A program made the position numbers and the translations under genes. The notes beneath the pieces were generated by a model, which was not told where the DNA came from, made no database searches, and saw only the letters and a list, made by a program, of their open reading frames with translations. Below, piece after piece: positions 55,309-64,000 of a stretch of 64,000 nucleotides of DNA. Each line of letters starts with the position of its first letter. Positions within the stretch are counted from its first letter, which is position 1. Origin of the DNA: DALYLB01 sp033763135 (GTDB lineage Bacteria > Acidobacteriota > Blastocatellia > RBC074); assembly GCA_033763135.1 (NCBI GenBank), contig JANRKY010000047.1:7059-71058 (forward strand). Reading direction: 5' to 3'.

Positions 55309-56838
55309 ATGGGAAGAAAGATTCAATGGCGGAAGAGCGCGAAGCGGCGGGCGCTTCAGCGCCCGGGCGCCGTATTGCTGCTGCTCGCGCTGCTGTCGGG
55401 GCCGTTGGCGGCGCAATCGGCCGGCACGCGTTTGCAGGACGGTCATCTGCTGCGGCGCATCGGATTCGGTCCGACGCCGGCGGAACTGGAACTGCTCGGA
55501 CGCATCGGCAGCTATCGCTATCTGGCGCAGCAGCTCGCTCCCGAGACGGTGGACGATTCGGCGGTGACCGCGCGGCTTGCCGCCATGCGGCCGGCGGCGG
55601 GAGACGAGATGGGCTATGTCTTCTTTCCGCAGCGCTGGTACGTGCGAATGATCTACAGCAAGCGGCAGTTGCTGGAGAAGATGACGCTGACCTGGCACGA
55701 GCATTTCGCGACCTCCGTCGCCAAGGCGGGGATGACGCCGCTGATGATGGCCGTGCAGGAAGAGACCATGCGCCGGAACGCGCTGGGCAGCTTTCGACAG
55801 ATGCTCATGGCGATCACGGTCGATCCGGCCATGCTCATCTGGCTGGACAACAACGAGAACAATGGGCGGGGCGCGAAGGCCCCGAACGAGAACTACGCGC
55901 GCGAGCTGCTGCAGCTCTTCACGCTGGGCGTGAACGAATTGAATCCCGATGGGACGATTCGCCGCGACGCGCAGGGGCGGCCGATGCCGGCTTATGCCGA
56001 ACGCGACATCAAGGAGGTGGCGCGCGCGCTGACGGGCTGGTACGTGAAATACGACGAGACGACGAAGCTCTTTGTGCCGGCCTTCAATCCCGACTGGCAC
56101 GACGGAGGGGCGAAGACCATTCTCGGGCGGCGGATTTCAGGGCGGCTCGGGGCCGACGGGGCGCGCGAAGTGGAGGAGGTCGTCGAGATTCTGATGGCGC
56201 AGCCGACGATGGCGCCCTTCATCGCCAGGATGCTGATTCAGAAATTCGCCACCCAGACGCCCACGCCGCGGTATGTCGAGCGGGTGGCGCGGACCTTTGC
56301 GGCCACGGGCGGCGATCTGCGGGCGACGATGTTCACGCTGCTGGTAGACCGCGAATTCTGGCGGCCCGAGACGATGCGCAGCCAGCCCAAGTCGCCGATC
56401 GAGCATCTGGCCGGCATTCTGCGGGGCTTCGAGGCCGAGTCGCAGGGGCGGCTGATGGTCGAGTTCGGCTTCGCGACCCGGCATCTGGTCTATTATCCGC
56501 CCTCGGTCTTCAGCTTCTATCCGCCGGGCGAGAAGGAGGCGCTGCTCGCGACCGACCTCGTGCTGATGCGGGATAACGCGGCGCTCGTGCTGCTCTTCAC
56601 CGATCCCGGGAACGACAGCTGGGTCAATCTCAATTCCTATTTCAACCGGCACAAGATCCGCGCCACGCCCGAGGGAATGATCGACGATATGAGCGAGCTG
56701 CTGATGCAGGCCCCGCTCGAACCCCAGGCCCGCGCGCGCATTCTCAAACTCATCAACGATTACGGCGAGATGTCCCCGGACGTGATCAAGATCGCGCTCT
56801 GGCTGCTGATCAGCACGCCCGATTATCAGCGGAATTGA
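55309..56838 (+). CDS. DUF1800 family secreted protein
   Basis: 509 residues from ATG 55309, where a signal peptide starts (AVLLLLALLSGPLAAQ). DUF1800 landmarks: RIGFGPTPAELELL, the helix YLAQQLAPE, TLTWHEHFATS, NPNENYARELLQLFTLGV and DIKEVARALTGWYV, FNPDWHDGGAKTILG, FIARMLIQKFATQ. The gene pairs almost always with DUF1501, as here, in Planctomycetes, Acidobacteria and Bacteroidetes relatives. Function unknown; exported. Confidence 0.88.
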   Translation: MGRKIQWRKSAKRRALQRPGAVLLLLALLSGPLAAQSAGTRLQDGHLLRRIGFGPTPAELELLGRIGSYRYLAQQLAPETVDDSAVTARLAAMRPAAGDEMGYVFFPQRWYVRMIYSKRQLLEKMTLTWHEHFATSVAKAGMTPLMMAVQEETMRRNALGSFRQMLMAITVDPAMLIWLDNNENNGRGAKAPNENYARELLQLFTLGVNELNPDGTIRRDAQGRPMPAYAERDIKEVARALTGWYVKYDETTKLFVPAFNPDWHDGGAKTILGRRISGRLGADGAREVEEVVEILMAQPTMAPFIARMLIQKFATQTPTPRYVERVARTFAATGGDLRATMFTLLVDREFWRPETMRSQPKSPIEHLAGILRGFEAESQGRLMVEFGFATRHLVYYPPSVFSFYPPGEKEALLATDLVLMRDNAALVLLFTDPGNDSWVNLNSYFNRHKIRATPEGMIDDMSELLMQAPLEPQARARILKLINDYGEMSPDVIKIALWLLISTPDYQRN

Positions 56839-56844
56839 GGGGAA

Positions 56845-56955
56845 GAGCGACAGGCGCGACAGGAGCGACGCGGCGAGTAGAGGTCTGATGATGACGACGC
56901 CCAACGACAAGCAGAAATTTCGCCGCGTCGCCGCGTCGCCGCTTCGCCGTGTCGG
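56845..56955. repeat. GCGACGCGG-word palindrome, copy 3
   Basis: Six bases after the DUF1800 stop. Left arm 56845-56878 (GCGACAGGCGCGAC, GAGCGACGCGGCGA), loop about 40 bases, right arm 56920-56955 (CGCCGCGTCGCCGCGTCGCC, GCTTCGCCGTGTCG). Lies between DUF1800 and DUF1501. Confidence 0.85.
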
Positions 56956-56976
56956 ATTTATAGACGGAGGCACTCG

Positions 56977-58206
56977 ATGAATTTCAATCGTCGCGAATTT
57001 CTGAGATCGGCGGGGGCGGCGGCGATCGCGCCCTGGCGGATGTGGAGCGGCGCGGGGAGCGCGGACGCGGTTCTGGTGGTCGTCAATCTGTATGGCGGAA
57101 ATGACGGACTGAATACGGTCGTGCCGATCGGAGACGCGCAATATGCGCTCTACGAGCGGCTGCGTCCCACATTGAAGATTCCGCGGGAACATGTGTTGCG
57201 GCTTTCGGGGCAGGATCAGCCCAACGGGCCGTACGGCTTGAATCCGGTGATGATCGGGCTGCGCGATTTGTACGAGGCGGGGCACGCCGCGATTGTCGCG
57301 GGCGTCGGCGTTCCGCGGGATGCGGAGTCGATGTTCGATCATGCGGCGGGCGTCTATGATTTCGTCTCGGCCGATCCGTATCACCTGCATTTTCATTCGG
57401 CGCGGCCGACGGGATGGCTGGGCCGCGCGATCGACGACGCGCCCGCTGCGAGCATTCCCGTGGGGCTCGATTTCGGCGGCGGCAGCCTGCTGCTGACGGG
57501 CGCCGCGAGGCGTCCGCTTTCGCTGGGCGCGCTGTCCGAGTTTCAGCTCTATGCGGGGGACGAGGCGCTTCGCGCCTATCGCGACATCATGGAGATTCCG
57601 CGTCCGGACGCGCCGATCGCCGAACTGAATCGGTCGCTGCGAAAGGGCGCCATCGACAACGGCAATGTGCTGCGGGAGCGGACGCGCGGCTATCGTCCGC
57701 TGGTCGAATATCCTCGCGACAATCCGCTCGGAGACAGCCTTCGCGACATCGCCGCGGTCATCTGGGCGCGGCTCGGCGCCCGTGGATTTTCGGTCGCCCT
57801 CGGCGGATTCGACACTCACAAGAATCAGGGCGTGACCTATTTTCATCACAGCCTGCTCAAGACCTTCAGCGATGCCGTCGCGGCTTTTTACAACGATCTG
57901 CGCGCACAGGGGCTCTCGCGCAACGTCGTCATCCTGACCGTCAGCGATTTCGGACGCCGTCCCGAAGAGAATGTCGATCGCGGCACCGACCACGGCTACG
58001 CCAACTGCTGTTTTGTCATCGGAGATGCGGTGAAGAAGGGAATCTGGGGAATCTATCCGAGCCTCGAAAGCAGCAAGCTCGTCTTCGATCAGAATCTCGA
58101 TATGACGGTCGACTATCGCGCGGTCTACGCCACCATCCTCGCACGCCACTTCGACCTCGATCCACAGCCGCTGGTCGGCGTCGGGCAGACGCTCGGGTTT
58201 ATGTGA
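56977..58206 (+). CDS. DUF1501 family protein
   Basis: 409 residues. N-terminus NRREFLRSAGAAAIAP is Tat-signal-like (RREFL) though the hydrophobic part is short. Sulfatase/alkaline-phosphatase-like fold: VVVNLYGGNDGLNTVVP at the start, SADPYHLHFHSARPTGWLGRAID, ALGGFDTHKNQG with likely metal ligands, NVVILTVSDFGRRPEENVDRGTDHGYANCCFVIG near the end. Family is exported and of unknown role, encoded with DUF1800. Ribosome site ACGGAGG eight bases upstream. Confidence 0.88.
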   Translation: MNFNRREFLRSAGAAAIAPWRMWSGAGSADAVLVVVNLYGGNDGLNTVVPIGDAQYALYERLRPTLKIPREHVLRLSGQDQPNGPYGLNPVMIGLRDLYEAGHAAIVAGVGVPRDAESMFDHAAGVYDFVSADPYHLHFHSARPTGWLGRAIDDAPAASIPVGLDFGGGSLLLTGAARRPLSLGALSEFQLYAGDEALRAYRDIMEIPRPDAPIAELNRSLRKGAIDNGNVLRERTRGYRPLVEYPRDNPLGDSLRDIAAVIWARLGARGFSVALGGFDTHKNQGVTYFHHSLLKTFSDAVAAFYNDLRAQGLSRNVVILTVSDFGRRPEENVDRGTDHGYANCCFVIGDAVKKGIWGIYPSLESSKLVFDQNLDMTVDYRAVYATILARHFDLDPQPLVGVGQTLGFM

Positions 58207-58249
58207 ATGGGGGGAGAAAAACGGAACAGAAAAGATTCGGACACAAGAG

Positions 58250-58347
58250 GAATGGACAGGATTGACAGGATTTTTCAGGATTCACAGGATTCCGCATTGG
58301 CGAGCCATCCTGTCCATCCTGAAAAATCCTGTACACCCTGTCTATTC
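58250..58347. repeat. ACAGGAT-word palindrome, copy 2
   Basis: Left arm 58250-58293 (GACAGGATTGACAGGATTTT and further words), 11-base loop, right arm 58305-58347 (CCTGTCCATCCTGAAAAATCC and further words). Same words as 11739-11830, 46 kb away. Lies between convergent DUF1501 and mqnE. Confidence 0.9.
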
Positions 58348-58381
58348 TTCGTCGTCCGAATGTTCCCGGGGCTGACTTTGT

Positions 58382-59524
58382 TTAGAGTCTTCCCGCCGTG
58401 GCGAGGCTCTTTGCCGTGTATTCGCGCAGCGGATGATAGAGGGTGTCGCGTTCGATGGGCTGGAAGCCGGCTTCGAGGACGAGGCGGATGATCTCGTCCT
58501 TGGAGGCTTCATTCTCGCTCTTGCCTTCGACGAGATAGGATTCCATCAGTTCGCCGCCGCCGGTGATGGTGCCGTCCAGATCGTTTGCGCCGAAGTGGAG
58601 GGCCGTCTGCGAGAGGCGTTTGCCGAGCATGACCCAATAGGCCTTGATGTGATCGACGTTGTCGAGCATCAGGCGCGAGACGGCGATGACCTTGAGGCTG
58701 TCGATGCCGGAAGGGCCCGGCAGGTGGCTCAGCTGCGTTCCGGGCGGAAAGAAGGCGAGCGGAATGAAGCACTGGAAGCCGCCCGTCCGGTCCTGCTGTT
58801 CCCGCAGGCGGACGAAATGATCGACCCGGTCCTCGGTCGTCTCGACGTGCCCGTAGAGGATGGTCGCATTGGTCTTCAGGCCAAGCTTGTGGACCTTGCC
58901 GGCCATCTCCAGCCAGCGGCCGCCATCCGTCTTGTGCGTGCAGACCTTCGCGCGCGTCTCTTCGGCGAAGACCTCCGCGCCGCCGCCGGGGCATGAGTCC
59001 ATGCCCGCCTTGTGCAGCTTCTCGATCACCTCTTCGTCCGTCATCTTGTAGAACTTGGCGAAGAAGTCCAGTTCGACCATCGTGAACGCCTTGAGGTGGA
59101 GCTGCGGGAATTCCCGTTTGAGCGCCGCCAGCAGATCGGTGTAATACGAGAAGGGAAGCCGCGTGTTGAGCCCGCCCACGATGTGGAGCTCGGTGGCGCC
59201 CTGCGCGCAGGCCTCGCGGGCGACCTTCAGGCTCTCTTCGAGGCTGTGCGTGTATCCGCCTTCCTGGTTGTGCTTGACGAAGAATCCGCAGAATTTGCAG
59301 TCGGCGTAGCAGTAGTTGGTCGGATTGAGATGGCGGTTGACGTTGAAATAGGTCGCGCGTCCGTGCTTCCGTCGCCGGACGATGTCCGCGAGGCGTCCCA
59401 CGCCGTGCAGGTCGTTCGATTGGAAGAGGGCCATCCCGTCCTCAAAGCTCAGGCGCTCGCCGGCCACGACCTTTTCGGCGATCGAGCCGAGCGCACGGTC
59501 AAACAGATATTCGTTCATCATCAT
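58382..59524 (-). CDS. mqnE: Aminofutalosine synthase
   Basis: 380 residues from ATG 59524; the GTG at 59530 lies within the ribosome site GGAGTG. Radical SAM motif CYADCKFC uses Cys72, 76 and 79. MqnE-typical segments: NVNRHLNPTNYCYADCKFC, HNQEGGYTHSLEES, TELHIVGGLN, MDSCPGGGAEVF, HVETTEDRVDH, FIPLAFFPPGT. Converts 3-[(1-carboxyvinyl)oxy]benzoate to aminofutalosine in the futalosine menaquinone route. The next genes upstream on the same strand (redoxin, UbiA-type, UbiX) form its cluster. Confidence 0.93.
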   Translation of the reverse strand: MMMNEYLFDRALGSIAEKVVAGERLSFEDGMALFQSNDLHGVGRLADIVRRRKHGRATYFNVNRHLNPTNYCYADCKFCGFFVKHNQEGGYTHSLEESLKVAREACAQGATELHIVGGLNTRLPFSYYTDLLAALKREFPQLHLKAFTMVELDFFAKFYKMTDEEVIEKLHKAGMDSCPGGGAEVFAEETRAKVCTHKTDGGRWLEMAGKVHKLGLKTNATILYGHVETTEDRVDHFVRLREQQDRTGGFQCFIPLAFFPPGTQLSHLPGPSGIDSLKVIAVSRLMLDNVDHIKAYWVMLGKRLSQTALHFGANDLDGTITGGGELMESYLVEGKSENEASKDEIIRLVLEAGFQPIERDTLYHPLREYTAKSLATAGRL

Positions 59525-59609
59525 TTTCACTCCTTGAAAACCGGTTGGCGCTCTGCCTTCAGGCGGCCTGAGAGGGCCGCTTTGCCGGAAGGCCGGTCCT
59601 GGAACGGGT

Positions 59610-60218
59610 TCAGTTCTTTTTGATCATCTGCTGGATCAGGTCCTCAACTTCCGTCCGGATCATTTCGCCGGGCGCGGCGCGAACCCGGGTGGCCGCCACG
59701 TCGCCTTCGCGCCGCAATTCCTCGGTGAGAAAAACATTCAGCGGCGTTCCCCAGAGGCGCTGATCGTCGATCTGCCTGCGATACGCATAATGCGTGGTGC
59801 CGGTCCGATCCTTCTTCTTGTCGTCGCCCTCGATGCAGATCGGATAGTCGGGCTTGTGCCGGGCGATGAATTCCCGCAGCTCCTCGTTCTTCGAGTATTC
59901 GCAGACCCCGATGACGAGCAGCCCCTGATCGCGATAGCGATTGTAGAGCTGATTCACCGTCGTGACATCGAAGTTGCTGTTGTGGCACCACGCGGCGAAA
60001 TAGTGCACGAGGACGAGCCGCTTGCCCTTTGCGGCTTCGCGCAGGTTGAGGGTTCCGCCATCCAGCGTGCGGAAGGTGAAGTCCTTGAACTCCATCTCGA
60101 CGTCGCGCAGCGGCACATAATGATGGCCGTGATCGTCGTCGGTCTTTCGCTGCGCGCGCGCGGGGACCGCCAGCGACAGCAGCAGAAACAGGAGAAGAAC
60201 GTGCAGCGTGTATTTCAT
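59610..60218 (-). CDS. TlpA/AhpC-like redoxin with a single active-site Cys
   Basis: 202 residues. Signal peptide LHVLLLFLLLSLAVPARAQ. Thioredoxin-like fold: FKDFTFRTLDGGTLNLREAAKGKRLVLVHYFAAWCHNSNFD, YRDQGLLVIGVCEYSKNEE and LWGTPLNVFLTEE with the cis-Pro. The usual WCxxC is WCHNS, so the resolving Cys is missing. Its start overlaps the end of the UbiA-type gene by four bases (60215-60218), so they are coupled. Role in the menaquinone cluster is unclear; a periplasmic redox or peroxiredoxin-like function is possible. Confidence 0.8.
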   Translation of the reverse strand: MKYTLHVLLLFLLLSLAVPARAQRKTDDDHGHHYVPLRDVEMEFKDFTFRTLDGGTLNLREAAKGKRLVLVHYFAAWCHNSNFDVTTVNQLYNRYRDQGLLVIGVCEYSKNEELREFIARHKPDYPICIEGDDKKKDRTGTTHYAYRRQIDDQRLWGTPLNVFLTEELRREGDVAATRVRAAPGEMIRTEVEDLIQQMIKKN

Positions 60219-61087
60219 TTGCCCCGCCAGTTCGTAACGAAGATGTCGGCCGCGATGCTCACGAAGAGGATGACGCTCACGTAGGCATTGGTGTTGAAGA
60301 ACGCAACGTTCAGCCGCGAGAGATCGTCGGCGCGAATGAGGCGATGCTGATGAATCAGCAGCGCCGCCGTTGCGATGATGCCGAGCAATCCGATCCAATG
60401 CAAGCCGGTGATCCAATAGATCCAGACGAGCGCCAGAAACATGGCGGCGTGCAGCGCCCGCGAGATGCGCAGCGCCCGCGCCACGCCGTATCGCTGCGGG
60501 ATGGAGTTGAGCCCGGCGCCCGCGTCGAACTCCTGATCCTGACAGGCATAGATGATGTCGAAGCCCGCCGTCCAGAGCATCACCGCCAGCGACAGCAGCA
60601 GCGGCGTCGGCGAATCGATCGATCCACGGACCGCGATCCATGCGCCCGTCGGCGCGATCGAGAGACACCAGCCCAGCACCAGATGCGAGAGCGAGGTGAA
60701 CCGCTTCGTGTACGAATAGAAGAGAATCGATCCCAGCGCCACCGGCGACAACCGGAACGCCAGCGGATTGAGGCGCCAGGCCGCCAGAAAGAAGAGCCCC
60801 GCAGAGACGACCGTAAAGACCGCGACGAACTGCACGCTCAACAGCCCGGCCGGAATCGCCCGCGTCCGCGTCCGCGGATTCTCCGCGTCGAACTTTCGAT
60901 CCACCAGCCGATTGAAGGCCATCGCCGCCGATCGCGCCCCCACCATCGCAACCACGATCCAGAAGATCGTCCGCCCCGACGGCATCCCCTCCGCCGCCAT
61001 CACCGCCCCCAGAAAGGCGAACGGCAGCGCGAAGAGCGTATGCTCGATCTTGATCATCTCCAGCGTGAGTTTGAGGCTTCGCAACAT
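60215..61087 (-). CDS. mqnP: UbiA-family polyprenyltransferase (MqnP type)
   Basis: 290 residues from ATG 61087; the longer frame runs into a palindrome. About eight membrane helices. Two Asp-rich motifs: NRLVDRKFDAENPRT and DIIYACQDQEFDAGAGLN, which bind Mg-polyprenyl diphosphate. KIEHTLFALPFAFLGA at the start is characteristic of this branch. Attaches the prenyl chain to the futalosine-derived naphthoate. Between ubiX (upstream) and redoxin. Confidence 0.88.
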   Translation of the reverse strand: MLRSLKLTLEMIKIEHTLFALPFAFLGAVMAAEGMPSGRTIFWIVVAMVGARSAAMAFNRLVDRKFDAENPRTRTRAIPAGLLSVQFVAVFTVVSAGLFFLAAWRLNPLAFRLSPVALGSILFYSYTKRFTSLSHLVLGWCLSIAPTGAWIAVRGSIDSPTPLLLSLAVMLWTAGFDIIYACQDQEFDAGAGLNSIPQRYGVARALRISRALHAAMFLALVWIYWITGLHWIGLLGIIATAALLIHQHRLIRADDLSRLNVAFFNTNAYVSVILFVSIAADIFVTNWRGK

Positions 61088-61094
61088 ATATTTG

Positions 61095-61152
<58 letters not shown>

Positions 61153-61157
<5 letters not shown>

Positions 61158-61761
61158 TTCTTCTGCTTCCTTCCCATCGTGTCCGCTGTTCGTGGGCGAG
61201 GCCCAGGTGATCGAGGAGGCGATGGGTGAAATGTTCGACGAGATCCTCGATCGTCTTGGGAAAATGATAGAAGCTGGGCATGGCGGGGATGATTCGCACG
61301 CCGAGCCGCGCCAGTTTGAGCAGATTCTCGAGGTGAATGGGGCTCAGCGGCGTTTCGCGCGGGACAAGGATCAGCGTTCGATACTCCTTGATCATGACAT
61401 CCGCGGCGCGGTGAACGAGATCGCGGGTGATGCCGGAAGCGATGGCCGCGACCGAGCCCATGCTGCAGGGCAGGATGACCATGGCGTCGCTGAGATACGA
61501 CCCGCTGGCGATCGAGGCGCCGATGTCGCTCGGCGGATGTACGATCACCTTCTCCGAATCGCGGCCGAGCAATTCCCGCACGACGCGCCGCTCCGTGCCG
61601 GCGGCGTTGATTCCCAGCTCTTCATGAATGACGCGAACGCCGGCCTGCGTGATGACCAGATCGACGCGCGCGACGTCCGGATTCTCCTCCAGTTTCGAGA
61701 GCAGCGATTGCGCGTAGATCGATCCGCTCGCTCCCGTGATGCCGACTGTGATTGATTTCAT
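61153..61761 (-). CDS. ubiX: Flavin prenyltransferase UbiX
   Basis: 202 residues from ATG 61761. ITVGITGASGSIYAQSLL binds FMN at the N-terminus; HPPSDIGASIASGSYLSDAMVILPCSMGSVAAIASGI, KEYRTLILVPRETPLSPIHLENLLKLARLG and IIPAMPSFYHFP follow. Makes prenylated FMN for UbiD-type decarboxylases, such as the MqnA-route decarboxylase in menaquinone synthesis. First gene of the minus-strand menaquinone cluster. Confidence 0.93.
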
Positions 61762-61793
61762 TGAATTCAAACTATAGGAGCCGCCGCGAAAGC

Positions 61794-61822
61794 TTGTCAA
61801 GCAACAGCGCAGCCGCTATAAA
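61794..61822 (+). promoter_or_regulatory. Sigma70-like promoter of larB
   Basis: TTGTCA (61794-61799), 17-base spacer, TATAAA (61817-61822), about 90 bases upstream of the larB start codon. Confidence 0.6.
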
Positions 61823-61910
61823 ACCTGTATCTATGAGTTCATTCCGCACCATCCCACGCTACGCCGCGGGCGTGGCGAATCTGTCACGATGTGGTTGAGA
61901 ATTGAGGGAT

Positions 61911-62643
<733 letters not shown>

Positions 62644-62657
<14 letters not shown>

Positions 62658-63207
62658 CGAGGTGAAGCGGCGTCGAGGGCGGCGCGCCGGCCTCTTCGGA
62701 GGCCGGCTTTCGCGGCCGGATCTGTCCCGGGCGGGCGATCATCGCCCGCAGGCTCTTGCGGAATTCCGGGATCGTCATCCCCAGCCAGATCTCGCGGAAC
62801 TGTTCGAGCAGCAGGGCCTGCCGCTGGCGGTAGTCGAGCGCGAGCCTCTCCAGCACTGAAAGCTCCGTCTGCTGCGCATCCCGTCGCCGCAGCGTCGCGA
62901 TTTCGCGTTCGACCGCCATGCGCTGGGTCTCGCAATCCTGCATCACGCCGAGCAGGTCCTGCCCCCGTTTCAGCAGGTCGATGAGCAGCGCCAGCCGATC
63001 GGGATAAAGATCCCGCAACCCCTCGGCGCTGTAGCGCAGCCGCTTGCCCGAGATTCGCAGATTATGCAGCTGCGCCGCATCGGGCGTCCGGCGCGGATCG
63101 GGCCAGTGCGAATAGAACTCTTTGAGACGCGTCCCGAGAATGCGCACCGCCGCCGTCTCGATCGGCGAACTGGGATGGACCTTCTTCACCCTAAGCGGCC
63201 TGGCCAT
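62644..63207 (-). CDS. CHAD domain protein, C-terminal half
   Basis: 187 residues. Helical, Arg-rich; HNLRISGKRLRYSAEGLRDLYP carries the histidine-Arg-Lys pattern of the second half of a CHAD domain, and the region after residue 130 is an extra basic tail. Start ATG 63207 has GGAGG at proper spacing and lies 17 bases inside the preceding gene, in another frame. CHAD domains bind polyphosphate through conserved basic residues. With the preceding gene it makes up one usual CHAD domain. Confidence 0.8.
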
Positions 63208-63685
63208 GACTCGCCTCCTTCCCGGTCGGCGTGGGCCGGTTCGCAGAGCCGAACTCCCGTTTCAACGCTGCGTACTCCTGTCCCCGCAGATATTTCACCA
63301 GCGTGCGCAGCCGGCCTCGCCGCCGCGCCTGCAGCCGTTTGACATAGGCCTGCAGCGCGGGACGCTCCGCCTCCGTCCGCAAGGGCAGCGCCAGCGTCAT
63401 CGCCTCGATCATGACATCCAAATCCCGCACCCCGCCAAGCGAATTCGCCAGATGCTCCAACCGGAGCTTCAACCGCTGTCGATCTTCCCGCGGCAGACAG
63501 ACCCGGAAATTGCTCAACGCCACCCGCAGCCGCCGGATCCCCACTCGCATGTCATGCACCGCCTCCACATCGCCCGCCATCGCGCCCGCCTCCTGCGACA
63601 TGATCTGCTCATGCAGCTCCCGAAAAAGCTGCCCCGCAAACGTGGCCATCTCTGCCGGCACTTCAGACCGCAGACTCGCTTCCAT
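63191..63685 (-). CDS. CHAD domain protein, N-terminal half
   Basis: 164 residues. VEAVHDMRVGIRRLRVALSNFRVCLP is the classic first CHAD motif (HDMRVGIRRLR), followed by LKLRLEHLANSLGGVRDLDVMIEAM. It stops after 164 residues where a normal single-chain CHAD protein (about 280-320 residues) would continue with the content of the next gene. Either an ancestral gene was split with a new start, or a frameshift occurred; the good ribosome site before the second half favours a stable split. Confidence 0.8.
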   Translation of the reverse strand: MEASLRSEVPAEMATFAGQLFRELHEQIMSQEAGAMAGDVEAVHDMRVGIRRLRVALSNFRVCLPREDRQRLKLRLEHLANSLGGVRDLDVMIEAMTLALPLRTEAERPALQAYVKRLQARRRGRLRTLVKYLRGQEYAALKREFGSANRPTPTGKEASHGQAA

Positions 63686-63821
63686 TTTTCACGCGCCTTT
63701 CTCTTGAATTCGTGTTGGGGTGGATCAACGGCTATTCTATGCTTTCTCTCATTCGCGGCTCAAGCGAGTTTTCCCAGGAACTGTTCGGAATTCCGCCTTC
63801 AGGCCAATGGCATTACAGCCG

Positions 63822-63991
63822 TTTTCAAATGCATGCGACCTGGTTCGCAATCAAGAAGGAGAAAAACGGAACAAACGGAAATAACGGAACAAACGGAGCC
63901 TGCGATTGTAGGGCTCCGTTTGTTCCGTCTTTTCCGTTTGTTCCGTTTTTCTTCTTCTGACGCATACATCCAGGTCGCATGCATTTGCAAA
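63822..63991. mobile_element. MITE-like palindromic element with 22-bp terminal inverted repeats
   Basis: TTTTCAAATGCATGCGACCTGG (63822-63843) and CCAGGTCGCATGCATTTGCAAA (63970-63991) are reverse complements with one mismatch. Inside, CGGAACAAA/AACGGA words (63861-63900) pair with 63913-63950. No transposase. A half copy lies at 12800-12864. It may continue past the window. Confidence 0.75.
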
Positions 63992-64000
63992 GCGATATAT

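Overview
The window reads as a piece of a high-GC (backbone roughly 60-65% G+C by eye), Gram-negative, menaquinone-using bacterial chromosome. Supporting features are a TonB-dependent receptor with a B12 uptake operon, the futalosine menaquinone gene mqnE beside a UbiA-type prenyltransferase and ubiX, secreted DUF1800/DUF1501 proteins, and an EF-P of the TPGNLRA type. Acidobacteriota or a neighbouring phylum is my best guess, but there is no rRNA or other firm taxonomic marker, so this is inference.

Region 1 (1-13.4 kb) is accessory DNA. After the 3' end of an S9 peptidase there is a run of small, same-strand, functionally unrelated genes: VOC proteins, a reductase, DUF1801, an SDR, a CPCC protein, a subclass B1 metallo-beta-lactamase, GNATs and others. 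Many are separated by related imperfect palindromes. Their ends (GCCTAAC/GCCTGAC on the left, GTCAGGC on the right) and inner boxes match integron attC architecture. Base composition changes from gene to gene. No integrase is in the window, so this is a CALIN or the distal part of a chromosomal integron.

Region 2 (13.3-19.1 kb) is a B12 uptake operon on the minus strand: cobalamin riboswitch, leader terminator, btuF, btuC, btuD and a btuB-like receptor. Region 3 (19.3-34.4 kb) holds a nucleotide-sugar dehydrogenase, a glycoside hydrolase, a probable selenoprotein of the glycine reductase B family (in-frame UGA at 23933 with a SECIS-like hairpin), a purine permease, glycosyltransferases, a radical SAM enzyme, an orphan DNA methyltransferase and a response regulator.

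Region 4 (34.4-48 kb) has two secreted proteins, an ATP-grasp plus GCS2-type ligase pair, a membrane-anchored STAND ATPase with TPRs, a possible 6S RNA, efp, a fused ftcD, ggt and a second response regulator. Region 5 (48-64 kb) has tandem YfhO proteins, an alpha/beta hydrolase, DUF1800/DUF1501, the menaquinone cluster (mqnE, redoxin, ubiA-type, ubiX), larB and a CHAD protein divided over two overlapping genes.

Two observations cut across the regions. First, at least nine hairpins have arms made of repeated short DNA words (ACAGGAT, GCGACGCGG, CGGTAGC, CACGAAGA, GATGAAT, CGGAACAAA), most lying just after a stop codon between genes of the same direction. Second, two genes contain a single in-frame TGA followed at the same distance by a hairpin with a GGUC-containing loop; one is a convincing selenoprotein and the other, in an integron cassette, is uncertain.
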